Below, piece after piece: positions 57,401-62,896 of a DNA stretch of 64,000 nucleotides. Position 1 is the first letter of the stretch. Every line of letters starts with the position of its first letter. The notes below the pieces were generated by a model. That model ran no database searches and was not told the DNA's origin. It was given only the letters and a program-made list of their open reading frames with translations. A program made the translations under genes and the position numbers. Source of the DNA: RYN-230 sp963717125 (GTDB lineage: Bacteria; Actinomycetota; Actinomycetes; Streptosporangiales; Streptosporangiaceae); NCBI GenBank assembly GCA_963717125.1, contig CAVQVG010000017.1, positions 558,001 through 622,000 on the forward strand. Reading direction: 5' to 3'.

Positions 57401-58229
57401 CCCGGCCAGCACGGACGGCCAGGCCACGGCGGTGACGGCCGAGGCGCTGCGGGAGCACGTGGCCGGCCGGCTGCCCGAGTACATGGTGCCGTCCGTCGTG
57501 ATGCTGCTGGACGTGCTGCCGGTCACGGTGAACGGGAAGCTCGACCGGGCCGCGCTCCCCGCACCCGGAGGCCCGGTCACCAGCCGGGGACCACGCACCG
57601 AGACGGAAGAGATCGTCTGTGGGCTGTTCGCCGAGGTGCTCGGCGTGGACCGGGTCGGCGCCGAGGACAGCTTCTTCGAGCTGGGTGGGGACTCGCTGCT
57701 GGCCATGCGGCTCATCGCCCGGGTTCGCGAGGCCCTGGATGCCGAAGTGCCCATCCGCGGGATGTTCACCGCCACCCCGGCCGGAATCGCCGAGCTCGTG
57801 GAAGCCAGGGCAACGGGGGAGCACGAGCCCGGCGTGGAGGTGGAGATCAGCGACGAACTGAAGGCACTGCTGCCGGATGCCCTGCCCGGCGGTGCGGCGG
57901 CGGCCAACGGCTCCGGCGACTTCGATGTCCTGCTGCCGATCAGGCCGACCGGGGACCGTCCGCCGCTATTCTGCCTGCACCCCGGGGAAGGGCTCAGCTG
58001 GCGGTACCTCGGCCTGATCCGCTACCTCCCGGCGGACTATCCCCTTTACGGACTGCAGGCGCGTGGGCTGGCTCAGGCGGAAGCGTTGCCGCATTCGATC
58101 GAGGAAATGTGCGACGACTACATCAGCCAGATCCGCAGAATTCAGCCGCGGCCCGTATCACCTGCTCGGCTGGTCCTTCGGCGGAATCGTGGCGCACGCG
58201 ATCGCCACCCGCCTGGAAGATCAGGGTGA
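50613..58229 (+). CDS. NRPS fragment 5: end of A10 to first part of thioesterase
   Basis: In 2538 codons this frame covers the end of A10, T10, modules 11 and 12, and the N-terminal part of the thioesterase (PLFCLHPGEGLSW to SQIRRIQPR). At about 58150 the frame changes within CCGCGGCCCG. Adding two Gs restores QPRGPYHLLGWSFGG, the usual thioesterase sequence; removing one C would give QRGPY instead. The last 26 codons of this open frame are shadow. Confidence 0.88.
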   Translation: MPAGRPVANAQVFVLDALLAPVPPGVTGELYVAGSGLARGYLGRAGLTGERFVACPFGPAGARMYRTGDLARWSAAGELVFAGRADEQVKIRGFRIEPAEIEAVLAAHPAVAQAAVIAREDQPGQQRLVGYVVQVGAGGVDAEQLRTMVAGRLPEYMVPSAVVVLESLPVTVNGKLDRAALPAPEFGGLVVSREPRTAAEQIVCGLFAEVLGLERVGAEDSFFELGGDSLLAMRLIARVRAVLDAEIPIRGLFTATPAGIAQLAGSADSPRMPLAPAARPEVVPLSFGQQRMWFLNQLDVTSAAYSIPLALRLTGDLDVAALQAALGDVAGRHESLRTIFPDTAGTPRQEILDGPDGRPTLVIGEVAEVGLPGLLAAQAGQGFDLRSELPWRVALWAVSPSEQVLMIVMHHIAGDGWSMGVLARDLGTAYAARCAGQVPGWAPLPVQYADYAIWQRDVLGSADDPGSPAAVQLAYWRQALAGIPDETPLPADRPRPATPSHRGGLVEVGVGAEVHAGLVEVARDGRATLFMVVQAALAVLLSRHGAGVDVPVGTVVAGRGDAALDELVGFFVNTLVLRTDLSGDPTFAELVTRVREADLAAYAHQDLPFERLVDALSPARSLTHHPLFQVMLAFQNIPREQRAAWDLVGLRATPVQSGSEANAARFDLSVTLGERRDSDGGAAGLDGGIQFSGDLFDRATVLALASRLTRVLSQVAADPEVRVSQLDVLSPAEQQQVVRGWNDTAAPVPAGGLGALLARQAARTPDAPAVICGDVTWSYAELEAASGRIAGYLAGLGVGREQVVAVAVPRSAELVAAMLGVVQAGAAYLPIDPGYPAERISFMLTDTRPAAVLCTAATAELLDAAAGDGVPRVVLDDPATAAAIAAGQPLSVRVRPGDVAYVMYTSGSTGVPKGVAVTHAGVAVLAGDRCWGDGAGMAMLAHAPFAFDASTMELWIPLLRGGQVVVAPAGEVDAGVIGRLAARGVVDVVHVTAGVFRVLAEESPGCFAGLAEVWTGGDVVPAAAVARVRAACPGVLIRHIYGPTEVTVCAAVYQLPAGQLAPEVLPVGRPRDNTRVFVLDAGLCPVPPGVTGELYVAGAGVARGYLGRPALTAERFVVCPFGPAGARMYRTGDLARWSAAGELVFAGRADAQVKIRGFRIEPGEIETVLAAHPAVAQAAVLAREDQPGQKRLVGYVVPTSTGGVDVQVLREHVAARLPEYMVPAAVVVLDVLPVTVNGKLDRGALPAPEFGGALISREPRTAAEEIVCGLFAEVLGLERVGAEDSFFELGGDSLLAMRLIARVRAVLDAEVPIRGLFTDPSPAGIARLAESGGAGRTPLAPVARPEVVPLSFGQQRMWFLNRLEGAGPVYNMPLALRLTGDLDAEVLEAALGDVADRHESLRTIFPETGGTPRQEILAGPAGRPALAVRQAADDDLPDLLAEEAARGFDLRTELPWRAALWTVSPSEHVLMIVMHHIAGDGWSMGVLARDLGGAYATRSTGQAPHWAPLPVQYADYAIWQRNVLGSEDDPDSPAARQLAYWRQALAGIPEEIPLPADRPRPASASHQGGLVKVRAGADVHAGLVDAARAGGATLFMVVQAALAVLLSRHGGGDDIPVGTSIAGRGDAALDDLVGFFLNTLVLRTDLSGDPTFTELVARIRETDLAAYAHQDLPFEHLVEALSPARSLGRNPLYQVMLTFQNIPQGKQATWELPGLTARPARSGAGTDTARFDLAVTLRERRDADGAPGGIEGDIQYAADLFDRETAAALAWLTAVLGQVAADPDLRVSQVDVLSPAERRQIVRDWNDTTTTVPGLALGELFAAQAERTPNAPAVSCGDMTWSYAELDAASDLVAAYLTGLGAGPEQVVAVAMPRSAELVAAILGVTKTGAAYLPIDPAYPAERITFMLTDARPALILCATATAALLGQLTGHDARAVRPVVLDDPATAAAIAVCQPAGLRPRVSMDHAAYVIYTSGSTGVPKGVVVSHRGLASLVASQADRFQVAAGARVLQFASLSFDAAVSELAVTLASGAALVVPAPSQLPLAGSLAEVTASGQVTHLTVPPSVLATVDGSLPESVSTVVVAGEACPLPLAGRWAREHRLINAYGPTEVTVCATMSQPLHPRARLVPAGRPVANTQIYVLDSLLAPVPPGVTGELYVAGAGLARGYLGRAALTAERFVACPFGTGGSRMYRTGDLARWTADGELVFAGRADEQVKIRGFRIEPGEIEAVLATHPAISQAAVVAREDQPGQRRLVGYVVPVPASTDGQATAVTAEALREHVAGRLPEYMVPSVVMLLDVLPVTVNGKLDRAALPAPGGPVTSRGPRTETEEIVCGLFAEVLGVDRVGAEDSFFELGGDSLLAMRLIARVREALDAEVPIRGMFTATPAGIAELVEARATGEHEPGVEVEISDELKALLPDALPGGAAAANGSGDFDVLLPIRPTGDRPPLFCLHPGEGLSWRYLGLIRYLPADYPLYGLQARGLAQAEALPHSIEEMCDDYISQIRRIQPRPVSPARLVLRRNRGARDRHPPGRSG
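51461..54654 (+). other. NRPS module 11: C, A (arylglycine-like code), T
   Basis: The A code is D-A-M-H-W-G-I-V-C-K, the same as module 7. The last third of this A domain and T11 are nearly identical in DNA to module 1 (VARGYLGRPALTAERFVVCPFG to TDPSPAGIARL). Confidence 0.6.
54655..57919 (+). other. NRPS module 12: C, A (Tyr/beta-OH-Tyr code), T
   Basis: The A code is D-A-S-T-V-A-A-V-C-K. This is the most divergent of the Tyr-type A domains, with no high-identity DNA block shared with its sisters. The T domain (VDRVGAEDSFFELGGDS) leads through a Gly/Ala linker into the thioesterase. Confidence 0.73.
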
Positions 58230-58917
58230 ACGGGTCGCGCTGCTGGCCAGCCTGGACGGTTTCCCGGCGCAGAAACGCCGGGCGGCCCGGCAGGCGCCCC
58301 AGGACGGCGCCGCCGCCGACGGCGAGCAGCCGCACCCGGCCGACGGCGAGCAGCCGCACCCGGCCGGCGGCGAACATCCGCACCCGGCCGGCGGCGAAGG
58401 CCACGACGCGGGTGGCGGCGAGCGCCCCGGAGAGCACGGTGAACCTCCGCAAACGCCCCAGAGCGAGCAGAAGAAGGGCGGTGGGCTGGAGGGCGACGGT
58501 ACCCGGCACGCCCGGAAGTCCGGGCGCGACAGCAAGGGCATCGAGGACCAGATGAAGACCGAGCTGGCCGAGGTGGCCGAGCTCGCGCGCAGCGGCGACG
58601 CCCGATCGGTCATCACGGTCAACATCTTGTCGGCTATCCAGCGGATCATTATCAATGCCGGGCGGCTCGGCCGCGGGTACCGGCCCGGTTTCTTCTCCGG
58701 TGACCTGCTTCTGTTCATGTCGATAGACGGCCCGCCGACGCTGCAGGGCGCGGCGAAAGGCCGGGAAGTCTGGGAGTCCCACGTGGGAGGAACGATCGAT
58801 GTTCACATGATCGACTCGAATCACAAGACGATGATGCAAGCGCGCCCGCTGGCCGAGATCGGGCGTGTCCTTTCTGCCAAGCTGCAGAGCCTGCCGACAA
58901 CATCAGGAAAGGAATGA
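58063..58917 (+). CDS. NRPS fragment 6: catalytic part of the type I thioesterase
   Basis: True sequence starts at 58150. The nucleophile lies in GWSFGG, a catalytic Asp in LASLDGFP and the His in DSNHKTMMQARP. Between Asp and His, in the lid region, is an insertion of about 90 residues that is rich in Gly, Pro, His and Glu and contains an eight-residue tandem repeat. The domain releases the finished peptide, by hydrolysis or by cyclisation, for example onto the Thr1 side chain; the sequence does not show which. The stop is four bases before the MbtH ATG. Confidence 0.86.
   Translation: MGWLRRKRCRIRSRKCATTTSARSAEFSRGPYHLLGWSFGGIVAHAIATRLEDQGERVALLASLDGFPAQKRRAARQAPQDGAAADGEQPHPADGEQPHPAGGEHPHPAGGEGHDAGGGERPGEHGEPPQTPQSEQKKGGGLEGDGTRHARKSGRDSKGIEDQMKTELAEVAELARSGDARSVITVNILSAIQRIIINAGRLGRGYRPGFFSGDLLLFMSIDGPPTLQGAAKGREVWESHVGGTIDVHMIDSNHKTMMQARPLAEIGRVLSAKLQSLPTTSGKE
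58321..58392 (+). repeat. 24-bp tandem repeat, three copies, in the thioesterase insertion
   Basis: Three consecutive 24-base units encode GEQPHPAD, GEQPHPAG and GEHPHPAG. Confidence 0.88.
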
Positions 58918-58921
58918 TCAC

Positions 58922-59143
58922 ATGACGAACCCATTCGAGGACGAGGACGGCATCTACCACGCGCTGGTCAATGACGAGGGCCAGCACTCGCTCTGGCCGA
59001 CATTCGTCAACGTGCCCGACGGCTGGACCATCGCGCACGAGGCCGACACGCGCGCGGCGTGCCTCGCCTTCATCGAGGAGAACTGGACCGACATGCGGCC
59101 GAAGAGCCTGGTCGAGGCGATGCGGGCGGACGGGGAGGGGTAA
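58922..59143 (+). CDS. mbtH: MbtH-like NRPS chaperone
   Basis: This 73-residue protein has the family signature NDEGQHSLWPTFVNVPDGW and the late W of FIEENWTDMRP. MbtH-like proteins bind A domains and are often essential for solubility or activity, especially in tyrosine-activating domains. ATG 58922 follows GGAAAGGA, which overlaps the NRPS stop. The halogenase ATG is three bases after its stop, so NRPS, MbtH and halogenase form one transcription and translation unit. Confidence 0.95.
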   Translation: MTNPFEDEDGIYHALVNDEGQHSLWPTFVNVPDGWTIAHEADTRAACLAFIEENWTDMRPKSLVEAMRADGEG

Positions 59144-59146
59144 CAG

Positions 59147-60640
59147 ATGACTCCTGGTAATGCTGAAGAGTTCGACGTAGTTATCACCGGCGGTGGCCCA
59201 GCGGGTTCCACCCTGGCCGCGCTGCTCGCGATGCAGGGACACCGGGTCTTAATCCTGGAGAAGGAGAAGTTCCCGCGCTATCAAATCGGCGAATCGCTGT
59301 TACCATCGACGATCCACGGCATCTGCCGGCTGATTGGCGTGGCGGACGAGGTGGCCAAGGCCGGCTTCATGCGGAAGCACGGCGGAACCTTCAAGTGGGG
59401 GGCGAACGCGGAGCCGTGGACATTCGCCTTCGCGGTCTCGCAAAAGCTGGCCGGGTCAACCTCCTTCGCGTACCAGGTCGAGCGGATGCGGTTCGACCAG
59501 ATCCTGCTGGACAATGCGCGCCGGCTGGGCGCGGAGGTTCGCGAGCAGTGCCCGGCCTCCGGCGTCATCGACGACGGCGACCGGATCCGCGGTGTCCGCT
59601 ACTCCGACCCGGACGGCCGCGAGCACGAAGTCTTCGCCAGCTACGTGGTGGATGCCTCCGGCAACAAGAGCCGCATCTACTCGGCGGTGGGCGGCACCCG
59701 CCAGTACTCCGAATTCTTCCGCAACCTCGCCCTGTTCGGCTACTTCGACCATGGCAAGCGCATGCCCAGCCCTCATTCCGGGAACATTCTCTGCGAGGCG
59801 TTCGAGAGCGGCTGGTTCTGGTACATCCCGCTGACCGACACGCGGACGAGTGTCGGGGCGGTCGTCCGGCGCGAACTCGCCTCCCGGGTCCAGGGCGATC
59901 CCGAGGAAATGCTCAAGAGCCTCATCGACGAGGCCCCGATCATCCGGGATTACCTGTCCGGGGCCACCCGGGTCACCGAAGGTGAGTACGGCAAACTCCG
60001 GGTGCGCAAGGACTACTCCTATCACCAGACGAAGTTCTGGCGCCCGGGCCTGGTGCTCATCGGGGACGCGGCGTGTTTCGTCGATCCGGTGTTCTCCTCC
60101 GGGGTGCACCTGGCCACCTACAGTGCGCTGCTGGCCGCCCGTTCCATCAACAGCGTCCTCGACGGGTCGGTCAGCGAGCAGGCCGCCTTCACCGAGTTCG
60201 AGGGCCGGTACCGCCGGGAATACGGGGTCTTCTATGAGTTCCTGACGTCCTTCTACGACATGCACTCGGACGAGCAGTCCTACTTCTGGGCGGCCCGCAA
60301 GGTCACCAAGGACAGCCAGTCCGAACTGGAGGCATTCGTGGACCTGGTCGGCGGGCTGTCCTCAGGTGAAAACGCCCTGGCCATGACGGCGGACGTGGCG
60401 CAGCGCTTCAAGGCGGGCTCCGACGAGTTCGCCCGGGCTATCGACGCGATGGCCAGCGACAAGGACAAGAGCATGGTGCCGCTGTTCAAGTCGTCCGTAG
60501 TGCGCAAGGCGATGCAGGAGGGCGCGCAAGTGCAGAGCCGGGCCATCCTGGGTGCCGAATTCGGCGCCGAGCCACCGATTTTCGAGAATGGCCTGGTGCC
60601 GTCCCTGGACGGCATGTTCTGGCGCATCCCGAACTCCTGA
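59147..60640 (+). CDS. FAD-dependent halogenase acting on carrier-bound phenols
   Basis: This 497-residue flavoprotein has the dinucleotide-binding motif GGGPAGS near residue 15, the later GDAACFVDPVFSSGVHLA stretch, and the halogenase motif as WFWYIP at about residues 222-227. It is closest in pattern to halogenases of the glycopeptide and ramoplanin/enduracidin type, which chlorinate Tyr or hydroxyphenylglycine residues bound to the peptidyl carrier protein. It needs FADH2 from a separate flavin reductase, not seen here. Eight Tyr-type and two arylglycine-type modules offer many possible sites. Confidence 0.9.
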   Translation: MTPGNAEEFDVVITGGGPAGSTLAALLAMQGHRVLILEKEKFPRYQIGESLLPSTIHGICRLIGVADEVAKAGFMRKHGGTFKWGANAEPWTFAFAVSQKLAGSTSFAYQVERMRFDQILLDNARRLGAEVREQCPASGVIDDGDRIRGVRYSDPDGREHEVFASYVVDASGNKSRIYSAVGGTRQYSEFFRNLALFGYFDHGKRMPSPHSGNILCEAFESGWFWYIPLTDTRTSVGAVVRRELASRVQGDPEEMLKSLIDEAPIIRDYLSGATRVTEGEYGKLRVRKDYSYHQTKFWRPGLVLIGDAACFVDPVFSSGVHLATYSALLAARSINSVLDGSVSEQAAFTEFEGRYRREYGVFYEFLTSFYDMHSDEQSYFWAARKVTKDSQSELEAFVDLVGGLSSGENALAMTADVAQRFKAGSDEFARAIDAMASDKDKSMVPLFKSSVVRKAMQEGAQVQSRAILGAEFGAEPPIFENGLVPSLDGMFWRIPNS

Positions 60641-60680
60641 CCGATCCGGACCGATCCGGACCGGTCCGGACCGATCCGGC
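60641..60680 (+). repeat. 10-bp tandem repeat, four copies
   Basis: Unit CCGATCCGGA occurs four times in a row; the third has one G for A and the last ends in C. It fills most of the 61-base gap between halogenase and hydrolase. Confidence 0.85.
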
Positions 60681-60701
60681 CGTGGCGCTGAAGGGCAGCC
60701 G

Positions 60702-61505
60702 ATGACCACCGCACGTATCAACGGGATCAACCTCAATTTCGACCAGTACGGCCGGGGAGAGCCGGTCGTACTGGTCGCCGGGACCGGCTCGCCCGGCCGG
60801 GTCTGGAAGTCCTTCCAGGTCCCCGCGCTGATGGCGGCGGGATATCACGCCATTACCTTCGACAGCCGGGGCGTCCCACCGACCGACGCCTGCGTGGACG
60901 GGTTCACCCTCGGCGACATGGTGGCCGACACCGCGGCGCTCATCGAGCACCTCGGCGTCGGCCGCTGCCGGATCGTCGGGTTCTCGCTCGGCGCCATCAT
61001 CGTGCAGGAATTGCTGCTGGCCCGCCCGGAACTGATCAGCCAGGCGGTGCTCATGGCGACCCGCGGCCGGACCGATGAGCTCAGCACCACGCTGTCTCTG
61101 GCCGAGATAGAACTGCTCGACGGGGGCGTCAAGCTGCCCTGGCGGTACGCCGCCTACGTGCGCCTCATCCAGGGCTTCTCGGCCCGCACGCTCACCGATG
61201 ATCGGCGGGTGCGGGACTGGCTCGATGTGTTCGAGCTGGCCCCGCCCGACGCCAGCCTGAGCCGGGAGCAGCTCGAGGTGGACATGATCCCGAACCGGCT
61301 CGGGGAGTACCCCAGAATAAGCACCCCGTGCCTGGTCATTGGGTTCAGTGCTGACCTGATCATGCCGCCGCAGCTGAGCCGGGAGGTGTCCGACCGGATT
61401 CCGGGCAGCAGTTATCTGGAGATCCCAGACTGCGGGCACTACGGCTACCTGGAACGGCCCGCCGCGGTCAACGAGGCCATCGTCGGGTTCTTCGGCCAGG
61501 GCTGA
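60702..61505 (+). CDS. Alpha/beta-hydrolase
   Basis: This 267-residue alpha/beta-hydrolase has Ser95 in GFSLGA as nucleophile, probable Asp218 (FSADLIMP) and His246 (CGHYGYLE), and an oxyanion region at VAGTGSPG. Similar hydrolases stand beside halogenases in peptide clusters and may act as editing thioesterases that clear misloaded carriers, or as ester hydrolases. The true substrate cannot be read from the sequence. ATG 60702 follows AAGGG. Confidence 0.85.
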   Translation: MTTARINGINLNFDQYGRGEPVVLVAGTGSPGRVWKSFQVPALMAAGYHAITFDSRGVPPTDACVDGFTLGDMVADTAALIEHLGVGRCRIVGFSLGAIIVQELLLARPELISQAVLMATRGRTDELSTTLSLAEIELLDGGVKLPWRYAAYVRLIQGFSARTLTDDRRVRDWLDVFELAPPDASLSREQLEVDMIPNRLGEYPRISTPCLVIGFSADLIMPPQLSREVSDRIPGSSYLEIPDCGHYGYLERPAAVNEAIVGFFGQG

Positions 61506-61527
61506 GCCAGCGCGCAACGCGGCCGGT

Positions 61528-61556
61528 GTCCAACTGCGGAGATTCCCTGGCTGGAC
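61528..61556 (+). promoter_or_regulatory. StrR/Bbr-type operator upstream of DAHP synthase
   Basis: GTCCAA (61528-61533), 17 bases, CTGGAC (61551-61556): an exact match to GTCCAR-N17-YTGGAC. It lies about 230 bases before the DAHP synthase ATG, in the 278-base gap after the hydrolase, where a promoter is expected. Confidence 0.8.
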
Positions 61557-61783
61557 AGCGCAATTGCTGCCGGGTTAACGCACCCGGCGCACATTCTTAA
61601 CCAGCTGGCCGGGTAATTCTCCTGACCCGTACGGCCCTTTGCTGCCAGGCTGTGAGGTGCGCCTGCAATGCGTTAAGCTGCGGTCCGTGCCTTAGTTATC
61701 TTGGGGGGCCCGCAGTGGCCATTTAACGAAGCCTTTGCATGGCGAAGTCAGAGCGCTGAATATGTGCAAGCGGGAGGAATCCA

Positions 61784-62851
61784 ATGGTGGTGGTGATGGC
61801 CCCCGAGGCCACCCAGGCCGAGGTGACAGCGATTGTGGATCTGGTCCACGCCGCGGGGGGCGAGGCGTTCGTCAGCCGGGGGATCAGCCGCACGATCGTC
61901 GGGCTGGTCGGCGACGCCGATCAGTTCGGCGCGCTCAACCTGCGCAGCCGGGCCGGTGTGTTCGACGTGGTGCGGATCTCGGTCCCGTACAAGCTGATCA
62001 GCCGGGAGCACCACCCGAGCCGCTCGGTCGTCGAGGTAGGCGGGGTGCCGATCGGCCCCGGCACGCTGACGGTCATCGGCGGACCATGCGCGGTGGAAAC
62101 CCCGGAGCGGACGCTGGCCGCGGCCCGGATGGCCAGGGCGGCGGGTGCCTCGCTGCTGCGCGGCGGCGCGTTCAAGCCGCGCACATCCCCCTACGCCTAC
62201 CAGGGGCTCGGTGAGGCCGGGCTGAAGATCCTGGCCGACGTGCGGGCTGAGACCGGGTTGCCGGTGGTCACCGAGGTGATCGACCCGGCCAGCGTGGAAC
62301 TGGTCGCCTCGTACGCCGACATGCTGCAAATCGGCACCCGGAACATGCAGAACTTCGCGCTGCTGCAGGCCGTCGGGTCGGTGGCCAAGCCGGTCCTGCT
62401 CAAGCGCGGCATGAGCGCCACCATCCAGGAGTGGCTGATGGCCGCCGAGTACATCGCTCAGCGGGGCAACCTGGACATCGTGCTCTGCGAGCGCGGCGTG
62501 CGCACGTTCGAGACCAGCACGCGGAACACGCTCGACATCAGCGCGGTCCCACTGGCCCAGCGCCTGAGCCATCTGCCGGTCATCGTGGACCCGTCGCACT
62601 CGGCCGGGCGGCGCGACCTGGTCGTGCCGCTGGCCCGGGCCGCCATCGCGATCGGCGCCGATGGCCTGATCATCGATATGCACCCGGAGCCGAAGCAGGC
62701 GTTGTGCGATGGCGACCAGGCCCTGATCGACGCCGACCTCCAGGAACTCGCCAGCGTGGTAGCGGACTTCCCGCCACTGCTCGGCCGCACGGTCACCCGG
62801 CCGCCCGGCCGCCTGCCCAGCGAGCTGGCCGAGCCGACCCTCATCAGCTGA
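61784..62851 (+). CDS. 3-Deoxy-D-arabino-heptulosonate 7-phosphate synthase (type I-beta)
   Basis: This 355-residue enzyme catalyses the first shikimate step from PEP and erythrose 4-phosphate. The N-terminal ferredoxin-like regulatory domain (about residues 1-70) is followed by the barrel with GGPCAVE, FKPRTSPYAYQG, GTRNMQNF, KRGMSATIQEW and DPSHSAG. A second copy of this gene in aromatic-rich peptide clusters raises the tyrosine and hydroxyphenylpyruvate supply. GGAGG stands seven bases before ATG 61784. The StrR-type operator upstream suggests co-regulation with the cluster. Confidence 0.93.
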   Translation: MVVVMAPEATQAEVTAIVDLVHAAGGEAFVSRGISRTIVGLVGDADQFGALNLRSRAGVFDVVRISVPYKLISREHHPSRSVVEVGGVPIGPGTLTVIGGPCAVETPERTLAAARMARAAGASLLRGGAFKPRTSPYAYQGLGEAGLKILADVRAETGLPVVTEVIDPASVELVASYADMLQIGTRNMQNFALLQAVGSVAKPVLLKRGMSATIQEWLMAAEYIAQRGNLDIVLCERGVRTFETSTRNTLDISAVPLAQRLSHLPVIVDPSHSAGRRDLVVPLARAAIAIGADGLIIDMHPEPKQALCDGDQALIDADLQELASVVADFPPLLGRTVTRPPGRLPSELAEPTLIS

Positions 62852-62896
62852 GCATCCATTGTCAGCTGAGCACCCGATCTCCCAGATTGGAGCATC

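Larger units (their letters stand above)
19307..58917 (+). other. Twelve-module NRPS locus with terminal thioesterase, frame interrupted five times
   Basis: Taken as one gene, the locus codes for about 13,200 residues: twelve C-A-T modules at a regular spacing of about 3.18 kb, then a thioesterase. Carrier Ser sites (GGDSLLAMRL) lie near 22320, 25500, 28680, 31848, 35017, 38235, 41511, 44690, 47870, 51297, 54490 and 57692. Frame changes occur near 23281-23286, 44439, 44993, 50611 and 58150. On both sides of each change the family sequence continues without loss, and removing one base (or adding two at 58150) restores a single frame. No epimerization, methylation, oxidation or X domain was seen. 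Predicted order: Thr, Tyr x4, Asp, arylglycine, Tyr x3, arylglycine, Tyr, where Tyr may be beta-hydroxylated. Confidence 0.88.

Noticed and set aside
62844..62872. Direct repeat TCAGCTGAGCA (two copies)
   Set aside because: Eleven bases spanning a stop codon; too short to assign a function.
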